Positions 50,946 through 61,300 of a DNA stretch of 64,000 nucleotides are shown one piece after another. Position numbers and translations under genes: made by a program. The notes beneath the pieces were generated by a model, which was not told where the DNA came from, made no database searches, and saw only the letters and a list, made by a program, of their open reading frames with translations. Every line of letters starts with the position of its first letter. Position 1 is the stretch's first letter. The stretch comes from Antedon bifida (Eukaryota > Echinodermata > Crinoidea > Comatulida > Antedonidae): positions 16,022,085 to 16,086,084 of the forward strand of contig OY727103.1 in the NCBI GenBank assembly GCA_963402885.1. Direction: 5' to 3'.

Positions 50946-51984
50946 TTTAGTTGACTTTATACATTCATAAACGATCACTATATATAATATTTTTTGTTCA
51001 GTTTTTAGTGTTGATTATTGTAAATTAAGTTTATTATTATAATTATTATAACACATTTATATTGGTACCCTAATGATATGTACTCTCAATCATGCATTTT
51101 ATTTTTGTGAAATTAAACAATCTAAACAATGGCGCTCGAAAATTGAGGCTTTTCCATGTAACTAATAAATATAAACAAATAAAATGTTTTATTTGTAAAA
51201 TTATTCATATTTCCAGTACAGTAATTAGTTAAAGTTTGATTTTATTTTAGCTAAAATAACCTGATATTTCTGATTTTGTTAACCCACACAAAAAAGTGCA
51301 ATCATCAAAATAATAAAGACAATTTTAGTCTTAAAATAGTAGGAATAAGGTTAAAGGTCATTATCACGTTATATGTCATACAAACTGGTTGTGTCATTGC
51401 GCATGTTCAGTTTATTATTGTTATTGATAATAAAGGTGACCAACATACAGAATATTGTTGATTATGTTATGTATTTTTTATATAATTAATGATGGGTAAT
51501 TATTGTGGTGTGGTGTCTGGTACTCCGCCTTCATTTTATAGCTTTAATTAATAAAATTAAGTTAAATAGTGACATGAACAAGGCAAATTAAAAACACAGT
51601 TATTTTTTGTATTTGTCTTACAAAACTATGTTACATTCATTCACCTGATTAAAGAAAAATAATAGAAAATTGTTTCATAATATCAAAATTTATTATAAAA
51701 ATTATTAATGTTTAATGAAAGTCTATAGCAGAAGATAGTGTATAATGTCAATGAAGTATTTTAGTAAAACTTGTTTTAGATACTATATACTATACTATAT
51801 GGATTTATAAAGTGCTTTTTCAAAAAAAAAGAAACCAAATAGTTATAGCAGTATACAAGGACGTCTAGATATATATATAGGTAGGCTTATACATTTTCTT
51901 GAGCTTTTAAATACAGTATATAGTAATATATATACCAATTAGCTTTGCGTCAAGATTTTTAATCGATGAAGGGAGACAGTGTAT

Positions 51985-53203
51985 CTATGATACATAATAT
52001 TTGTCAATTACTCTAACAACATCAAACCGTCCACAGGCTATGCAAGCCTGACGCCATTCATCAACCGTCGGGTCACGATTTTCAGTAATTGTTAAATGCT
52101 GTATCATGGTTTTTGAGGGACTAAACAATACAGAACTTGTCTCACTCTTGCTCTCCCATCGACGTATACACCTTTTCTCTACGTTGAAATGATCCGCTAT
52201 TAACTGCCAGTTCTTCCCACCAGGATCTGTCATATCCAACGTCATAGTCATTTTCGAGAGTACACTCTCTGGCATGTCTTCCAATTTCTCATCTAGACTA
52301 TGCATTAGAAAATCTTTTGCCGTTCCTATTAAAAGAGTATGATGTTATAACATCACAGCAGTACAATTCTCAGTAAAAGAAACAACGAACGTAGGCCTAA
52401 CTATACTTTACAAAGTGATACCGATAGGCCTACCTGGTTTACCGGTACTTGATCCAGACGGGCACTGAGCAGTGTTTTCCACACACCCGACTTCAATGTC
52501 TTTATTCAAGTTCTTTGTACTTTCTGAAAACATAATTGTAAATTTTTTTTAAAACACACATAAACAAACCCATTAAAAAGTACAGGTATGAACAAATTTA
52601 AAAAACACAATATAGAAACAAAAATATTTATTATCCAGAACTAGTTTCCACAGTTTTTGTTATATTAACAACACAGATTTACTACAGAATTACATTTATT
52701 TTATGGTAGCCACTATATACTGTATCTTTAAAAAACATTTTTTGAAGAAAAATAATCCTACTGGCTGTGAGAAATATAGTTTGTTATAATGTTTGTCATT
52801 TACTTTTTTATTCTAGAAATTATGAGGATTGTCTTTCATAATAATAGTTTTATTTTCTCATCTTACTTACTCTCTTTATAGCTTGAATTTGTCTCATAAT
52901 ATCAGATGTATTAACATTTTCTTCAATTTCATTGGCAGTTTGGTTTTGTTCTGTATTTCTATCACATTGAGGTGGTGTCACAGCGATTTCAGGCTGCACT
53001 GTACCGTCTTGTAATTCTTCATTTTGCGCATCTTGTGGAATTACCGGTTCTGGTTCTCCCAAAAGTTCTACTGGTGCTTTTGTAATTTTGTCTACTAGTT
53101 CTTCCGGAAGCTCGTATACTGGTTCTTCCGGAAGTTTGTTTTCTCTTTTAAAAGATTTCATTTTTGCTTCACTCACTCCTCCTCTACTCCAAAGATTACC
53201 CAT
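51985..53203 (-). CDS. Death-domain protein with N-myristoylation-type start
   Basis: Three exons, 52867-53203, 52434-52523 and 51985-52325, join in frame to 255 residues. The start MGNLWSRGG has Gly2 and Ser6, the N-myristoylation pattern, followed by a Lys/Arg-rich stretch. Residues about 24-110 are acidic and Pro/Glu-rich (LPEEPVYELPEELV) and look disordered. Residues about 160-252 form a death domain: DPGGKNWQLIADHF, RCIRRWES, SPSKTMIQHL, then TVDEWRQACIACGRFDVVRVIDKY, matching helices 2-6 of the fold. Death domains assemble oligomers in NF-kB, Toll/IRAK and apoptosis signalling. The pairing here suggests a membrane-anchored adaptor; that is inference. I do not recognise a named family. 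Exon 1 must use the second of two tandem donors to stay in frame. A possible poly(A) signal on the - strand is at 51689-51694. Confidence 0.85.
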
Positions 53204-53990
53204 GGTATTGATAAGTGATGAACAATTCTGTATTTTCAATATTATAAAATACAGAAATTAGTGGAACCCAGATTTAGTCAAGTGCATGTTACTGAATGAT
53301 ACAATTGTTTTTGACTATGATTTAGACATAGAACAACTCAATTTCTTGCCCCATACTAACAAATACATTTACTTTGAAGAATAACACTGAAATAGCAAAA
53401 GCAATACATATCAAGGAAATTAACATACAGTAATAAAGGAGATAAACAAAACAACAAAAAACTTAACGCGACATTTGTACCATGAATGAGTTATTCTAAA
53501 TAATATGGTTGTACCATAATATATAGTCTAAGATTTGTCAATGCACAACAATTGTCGTATTCGATTGGGAACTTTCGTTGTCAACGTAAAGATACTTTTT
53601 GTATTCGAATTGTAAATTTGTCCTCAACAGAAAGTCATTCGAATAGAAAACGTTGACAACGAAAGCTTTTTCGTTAAGAACAATCTCAACGCTCAAAATA
53701 CTCCGTTAAAGAAGTACTCAACGGAAAAACTGTACTCAACGGTGAAAGTCTAAATCGAATACGACAAATGACTATCTATGACTGTCCATTCATGCAAAAT
53801 GTATAGTTTCTATTTTCTAATATGGAGGTACAAATTTAACAATAATTAAGTTGTTTTAGTAGTAGTGACTTGTTTTTATTAACTTACCGCAGGTTTAAAG
53901 GTTGGCGGGCGTTACTGGATGTTTCACAATACCACAGTTAAGGAAGAGTGTTAAATTTCTACCTTATTAGTCCCAACAGTTCTATCAAAA
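53204..53990 (-). promoter_or_regulatory. 5' leader of the death-domain gene
   Basis: A good acceptor (ATTGAAAATACAG) places the start of the coding exon at 53227. Upstream, a strong donor on the - strand (CTGCG before GTAAGTT) ends a probable non-coding exon at 53888. Its 5' limit, near 53990, is a guess. The intron between them contains the family J element. Confidence 0.5.
53552..53767. mobile_element. Inverted-repeat element, family J
   Basis: The left end is TTGTCGTATTCGATTGGGAA and the right end is the complement, AAATCGAATACGACAA. The interior repeats GTTGACAACGAAAG and TACTCAACGG words. It is about 216 bp, non-coding, in the first intron of the death-domain gene. Confidence 0.8.
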
Positions 53991-55351
53991 TATCACCTTG
54001 CGCGACAAAAGTCTTTGTGGTCGCGCAAACAATGAAATGGCTAACATTATATATGGATATGGGAATTTCCAACTGGAAATGAAATCAATACTACAATATA
54101 GTTTGCTCAATGACTTCCTTGCGGGAAATCGATTGTACACAAAACCCTTAGTTCATACTTACCTACCAACAGGTCAAAGTCATGCAGATTTATTATACGT
54201 AGCCGTTAGTTATGCAAATTTGAATGATAACCATAGCATATTTTTTTGTGTGTGAAAATGTTATATTTAATTTCCATAGAATTTTACAAGATATGCCTAT
54301 AGCCTAGTATACTTGATTGCAGTTGGAAAATGTTAGGCCTTACATGGCCTTTAAATCTAGTTGATTTAGTCATTTCTTTAAACTATTCACACAGGGAACG
54401 GTGAGCCGGGATGAGTCTATACATCTATCTATATAATTATAATTTTTAAAAACATTTTTTTGATTTTATGATTAATGTTAATAAGTAAGTATTTAATGAG
54501 TAAATGGTTATATAATACTTGTATAAGGCACAAACATAACAAAAGTGAGTGAATGAGCTTTATGATTTTGTAACTATTGTTTGATATTCTAGTTGAATGT
54601 AATTGAGGAAAAACTTAGTCATAGAGTGAATTCCAGAAATGAATGATTCTTTGCGAGAATTAGAAGTCAGGTCTGCACTCTTGAGGGCTTTAACTAGTTG
54701 CTTTTTAAACAATTTGTATGAATATCCTCTAGTTCTGGTAAAATTCAATTTGGTTAAAAACAGATCTGGGTCTACATTCTCAGAGTTATTTATGGTTCTC
54801 CTTTGTTCAAGTAGTAAGTAGTTGGATATAATCTCAGTTTGTTTGGTCGTAAAGACTATGTGGCTGGAGATGGGCAATACTAGTTTAAAGAAATTTAGGA
54901 CTTGTTCACCATATCTTATCACGTCTTAAAAATGCTCTACAAAAAAAAGGTCCTATTTTAATTGTCCTATTTATTTGTTTAAATATTTATTATTATCACT
55001 TCTCATCAAAATACATTCATAAATAAAACATTATAGTAGAGAATCTTTTTCATGGTCAATTTAATCGAAGAGTGTATTTTCCTCTCTCCTAGCTGTAAAA
55101 CATTTTATAATTTGATTTGTATAAACTAGTGGAAACAATAATATGTACCAGTTGAAATACAAATTTTATAAGAACAAATTTAAGTATTGACTTATTAAAC
55201 TAGAGAGGGCGCCATTTAAGACGACTGTCAATAAAGTGTCATCACAAAATTCACAATACCATTTTATAGTCTGCCAGTGTAGTCTGATGTCTTATCGTAG
55301 CTAATAAAATCCAGCGATTCTCTCCCTTTTTGAGAGAACTTAGTGCTTAAA
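53991..55351. other. Divergent intergenic region
   Basis: It separates the head-to-head death-domain gene and the gene starting at 55352. A decayed LINE fragment fills 54560-54922. GAGAGGGCGCCATTTAAG at 55203-55220 may mark promoter-proximal DNA of the + strand gene. Nothing else is recognised. Confidence 0.5.
54560..54922 (-). pseudogene. LINE reverse-transcriptase C-terminal remnant
   Basis: A 120-codon open frame contains NVDPDLFLTKLNFTRTRGYS and YKLFKKQLVK. This is like the DVDP...F-L...TRGHS-KL-K block near the C-terminus of jockey/CR1-type non-LTR reverse transcriptases. The catalytic part is missing. The frame is still open, so the decay may be recent, or the length is chance. Confidence 0.6.
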
Positions 55352-58300
55352 ATGGCATCTTACTGGGCTGTTATTTACCTTTTAATTTTCAGTATAGTTG
55401 GAACTTTTACATTAGATACATCAGTGCCTCCTTTGGAAGAGTAAGTACCTGCTAACTAGCTAGGCTTCTCAGGCTTAGCCTTAGGCCTCATCAGGATCTT
55501 TCTCTTCTGCCTGACTTCCTGCGTCAATTAAGTCAGTGCCTGCCTCATTAATAATTGTTGATTCTGCGTCTTTTTTTTAACTTTTCTGATAAAAATCCAT
55601 TCACAGGACAAATGTACACATATTTAGGAGTGTGCTTACGGTGTTTTGTTATCGTTTTTTTTGGTGAGAAAAAACTTGACAGGATTTTAAGCAGAGCCTG
55701 TCTTTTTTTGCATATGATTTTAATAATTGATCATTTTATGATTTTGTAACAGTTTTAGAAGGTTTTATTTCAAGCTTTTCTTATTATTATTCCTGTCAAA
55801 CGTTTGATTCACAGAATTGGGCTACAATTTGGTTGTTCCCAAACAATTTTTACCTGCCCATCTTTATTGTTAAATTGTTTTGTTAGAAAAACTATTCATC
55901 AATTTCCATTTTCCTTTTCTACATGCAGTGAAATTCTATGTTCGACATGATTTTTTGGTAGCCCCAGAAACTCAGGCAGGTTATTCTGTGAGCCTTACAT
56001 ACAATAAATAAACTCTATAATAATATGCTGCATCATGTATGACAACTATAAATTACTGAATACATTATAATGATTATTTTTTGATTCATTTAACATGTTT
56101 GTTTTTCTAAATTTATTAGTAGTAGTACAGTGTCAATATTGAAAGTTTCCCTTTACCAGTAATTATTATTTCATATCATAATAATATTATACCAGCCTTT
56201 ATAAAATTCACAATTCGCCCAACTCGTAAATAGTTATAGTTAATAAATCTGATCATACAGTACGTCAGAAATCTAATTGAAGATGGATTTGCAATGTACG
56301 TAAATCATCAATATTTGTAAACTATTACTCAGTATAAGAGAAATACAGTATTCATCAACTATTGAATAAATAATTTATTTATTATTATAATATACAAATA
56401 ATAAATAAATTATATATATAATTATATATAATTTATTCATTATTTGTATAATATTATTTCATAAAAAAGTTATATTATATATTATGATAATAATTAATAC
56501 ATGACAATACAATATTAGCCTACACTTCTTAATGAGAATTTTACACCAAATTGTAATAAAAATTGTATAATAAATCAAAATGATATTAATTACTGTAATT
56601 ACTCTCCTATAATATTATCCACAACAGGTGTTGTACAGCAGTTAGTTAATCCATCCTTCCTCCTTACAAATTGTGTACACATTTGTTATGTACAGTAGGA
56701 CTTGTATCTGAGAAAACTTGTTCTACAGTGTCATCTTCAGGTTCCAAATCATAAAAATCTATAATAGATAAAATATTAAAAAATTGAATTAATGGACCTG
56801 CATAAAATATTTTTTGTTGGTCAATTATAAACATAACCTTAGTTCTTGTCAGATTTTGAACTCTAATCAAGTGATGGGTGTGGTACAGTAAGTAATTTAG
56901 GTAAAGCGCCCTTTTACAAATCCATAAATAAATGATTAATTTACAATGGGAAAACCATGCTAAAGATCTAATTGTATGAGCCTTAATAAAGTAATTTCTA
57001 TGGTACAGTGGTATGGTAATATCTAGTATTTGTCCTGTGGGAAACCAGACCGTGCCTCGATATTTGATTACTTTCGTACACATTTGAACTTGAATTATAT
57101 TTCTTTTGTAGAGTGAAAGAAATGGCATCAAGAATACAGTTGGACCTAGTAAATCACCTTAATGACAAAATGAAGCCATCAAAACTGCAAGATGTAAGTA
57201 ACATTGTAAAGCTTATTTTGTTAGAAATTGGTCAATGCATGCCAAATAAGTTTAAATTTGCCGAGACATAATATATCTGTAAATTGTGCAAACCTGTTAT
57301 TCAAACCCCCCATAATATTTTTTCTGGAAGAAAATCCAGTGAGGGCCAACTATAAAGTCATCATTTATCTGTGAAAACCAGGTATCATACAGTTGCTATT
57401 AAATATCTCTTTGATCAATTTAAAAAATGATTTTAATAAAGATTTTTAACATAGACCTTTTACTTCCCTTTTATGTTAATTAACTACAAACAACATGGAA
57501 GCTAAAATGTGTGTCGATCATGCATCCTAATTTGGTGATTGTTTGGTATTATGATTATTATAATTAAGGGGTCATTTTGTAGGTTAGCTGATCGTTACAG
57601 CTTAGGAGTAAATAACCGCATATCATGTTCCAATTATTGATTTCTGCTTTATGCAGAGTTAATGAAATGTGTAATGTTATTAACATATTGTGTGCAGTAT
57701 GTTCACTGCCATTTTAAGTAGCAAACATTATGTGACAACAAATGTGATGTACCCATATATGGACATGATGTTATCACTACCATATTTGGCCATATCACTA
57801 CCATATTTGGGCACATCACAGAGCTTAGATGTTTCTTAGCAGTCCATGTTATACTGTAAATGCTTAAAAATTATTTGATACATTTTTTCGCATTAATTTC
57901 TATAAAAAATTATGTTTATAGCATATGTTGTTCAGTTAAATAGTAGGACTAGGGATATCTCAATTTTATTTTCTGTTTCCCGTCCCAAACTTTTGAATGA
58001 GTGTGATGCCAACCTTAAAAATGCATCTTAACTTATTACAAATATTTTGTTTTTTTTATAAAACAATTTATCCAAATAAAGTTTTTTTAACAAGGGATTA
58101 ACATGACAAGATTTCTCTTCTAGAATAAATTATATTGCCTGTAGTGTAATACGTATATATTATTATTTATTGCCTTAGTAACTATAAAATGTATGACATC
58201 TTTGCTCTGTTCAAGATGGTACCTAATAAGGGATGGGCTTGTTTCATATAAGATTAGGGTTCTTCTTAGATATGTTACGTGACTAGAATTAAAAGAAGAT

Positions 58301-61300
58301 TGTGACTAATATATTTTTAAAAGCTTTTTGATATTAAAATTTTTATGAATTATGTTAATATTAAGATACTTAATAATATGTATAGCTTTATTAGTAGAAA
58401 TAATAACAATTGATACAATTTTTACTTTTTGCAACGGAAAACCTTGTTCACCAGAAAGGTGTTCTTCCAGAGGCCATATAATATATTGTCTTTAAATATT
58501 TTTAAAAGGTATTTGAATTTAGTAGCGTTTGACCTGACCTAGGCTGGTCCACGGTTGTCACAAATCGAAAGCTCCCTCTACTGTTATGTACCTGTATCTT
58601 GTAAGTAAGATACAATATTGTATAAAAAAATACCTGCCCTGTACTATATCACTGATATACAATTAGGTTTTACCACTGTGTTTATGCCAGTCAGACTCTG
58701 TTATATTGCATTTAATAAAAGAGTGTATTTTTGTATACTGTATAATGTTGTTATTGTTAGTGAATGGAGTCACTCAAGTACGTAAAAAGAATTGTATTTT
58801 AAGTACCTTTAAACATTTCTGCATGATAATAAGCATGGAGTATTATCCCATACAGTAATAAGGCATTGACAGCCATATACAGTACATACAGTATATTATT
58901 ATTAAGACATAGAAATACTATAAATATTATTGATTATCAACTAATGTTACCCTGTTAAAATAATCTGAATAAAAAATGATTAAACAACAAAAAACAATAA
59001 GAAAATGGATGTAAAATAAAATCACCAGAAAAAAAAGGCCCTTTGAAAAAAAGATAAATTTGTATCATGACTAGGTTTTTGTAAAATAATAATAGGTATT
59101 TATCAATAGCTTGTATTCTACGTTTTAAATGTCATATGTCACACTACAAACGGAACTAATTATACTATGCATTCATTGATTTCAAATAATATTTTTGAGA
59201 ATTTTTGAATAGATAATAATTTTAAATAGAATAGATTTGAAACATACATAGCTGTTTATTCAAAACTTCAAATAAAAAAAAATGATAATTTGACTCATCT
59301 TACAAGATGGTGTCCAAGGTCACTGAAATAGATAAAAAGAATTCTTTGAAGTGTATTATAATTATATGCAAATTTATTCAAATATTCATTGCATGATATC
59401 TAGTAATTTAATAGCTTTTAGACTATGCATAAGATAGACACCTTCCAAGTCTGTTGAGATTCAAAATACTGTAATAGCGATATAGTCACATAAAATAATA
59501 ATGTTATTAGTTTTTAAATGATTCAATTCATTCAAAAAAATAACAGGCCGTGATTTTTGCGGAAGAACCTTTTGTTTTTTTATTGAATCCTGATGAAATT
59601 GCTTAGGTGGTAATTAAAGACTATAAAAAAGGTTGTTTTTTCAATATTTAATGTCAGCCTTAAAAGATTATTCTTTAATTGCCTCATCAAAATTTATGGT
59701 ATGAATTAAAGTTTGTTGGAACATATTTGATAGAGCTCAATTAATGGTTGTTGGTGATTTACAGCCTCATTCTCCTCAAAATAATGTTTGTGTTTTACAG
59801 TTACTTCCACATTTCCTAATCATGATCAATGATTGTCTGTGTTCACACACACTAGAGTTATTCATGATAAAATGGATTAAGCTTTTATAAAAAATTCGAA
59901 TCATTTCAGTGTTACTTTTACATCCGATGTATCTTCTTTTGTGATCGGTAACTCGCTTTTCTGTGTCTTTTTTTCCAATGGGCTAGGTTTTTTTCTGATA
60001 CAGTAGGTTTTAATTCAGAGGTATTTATCTCTGGTAGAGAAAAGAGCTTGCTTTAAACTAATTTGACAAAAAAGTATGATGTACCCAAATATGGTAGTGA
60101 TATGCCCAAATATGATAGTGACACAACATCATCATGTCCATAGAGTACCTAGGAGGCACATCTTGTCACATAAAGTTTGATAGTGTAGGCAGAGCTTTAT
60201 GATTAATCAAGTTTGATGGCTTCCCAAACGAGTGTCACATAGTCTAGGTTGTACAATAGTTACTCAGTTTGTTATGTTGAATGCAAACTGACGTTGTCGT
60301 TAACCATTTCAAACCAATCTAGTACTCAACATGACCTTTTGATTGTAAGAGTTGTTTCATCGAAATTGCATGAACAGTTGTCTGAAAGGCGAAGATATGT
60401 TTTACAATACAGAAGATCCTTTGAATAATGGCATAAGAAATTGAGACAAATTCTTTCATTTGCGATTTTATTGTGTTACTCAATATTTACAATTTTACAA
60501 ATAATTGTAAAACAATTCAATTTTGTTCAGTTTATTATTTCAAATATCGTTAAGATTGTAAATGTACAGACCGAGAATGCCTAATCTTATAAAGGCAGCA
60601 GTATAAGTAGTAAAAATTAGTGAAAATATAATTACTTTATTAATTACAGTAAACTGAATCAGCATAGAAACTGCATTCCAATTATTATTCTGTAATTTTA
60701 ATTGACTTGTTTGAAACACTTGAATTGTCTAGATTTAAAACAATTATCTTAGTAATGAAGTGATCTCTAAAAAAAATATAAAATTTGTTTATTCCTTGAA
60801 ATGAGAATAAAATCTGGCCCATGGTACAATATACCCCATAGTTAAAGTCATAGCAGTTGAGCCAGGCCGAATTTCCCCAGGTACTGTAAGTTGGTTCCTA
60901 CCCACCAATGTTAGCGATTGACAGTACTCATGAAACCAACTATAACTGACACCTTAATGCGCTAATTTGTATCGTATCTTCTACATTACTACAATAATTG
61001 GTAGAGTATATAGTAGCTTGCTATACAGTAGCAATATCTATATTCATAGGTAATACACTAGTGAGAAAATATTCTGCAATACAGCAATAAAGCCAATCCT
61101 ACAGTCTACTAAACACACTTGATATTAGAAATAATGCCACTGTTTACTGTTGTGCACTAGTGTACATTATGAATCTACAGTAGTACAGTAGTTCGTTTAA
61201 TCCATTGTTGTACCTCGAAATTCAGTCTCTTTGTCGAGCATTAATTTTTCCTAATCTTTAACACAAGTTTAATGTCATTACTGTTTGAACAACACTCATA

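Larger units (their letters stand above)
48166..51984. other. Intergenic region between CDK17 and the death-domain gene
   Basis: The two genes converge here. No coding exon is seen. The interval contains a pogo-like element, a family A copy, a family H element and a nested pair of inverted-repeat elements. A 16 bp tandem (GGTTTGATTGGCATC, three copies) lies at 49235-49290. The stretch 51000-51980 shows only AT-rich DNA. Confidence 0.55.

Noticed and set aside
56664-57131. 155-codon open frame on - strand
   Set aside because: It overlaps the well-supported + strand exon at 57112 only at its edge, has no recognisable motif, and shows the composition of random AT-rich DNA.
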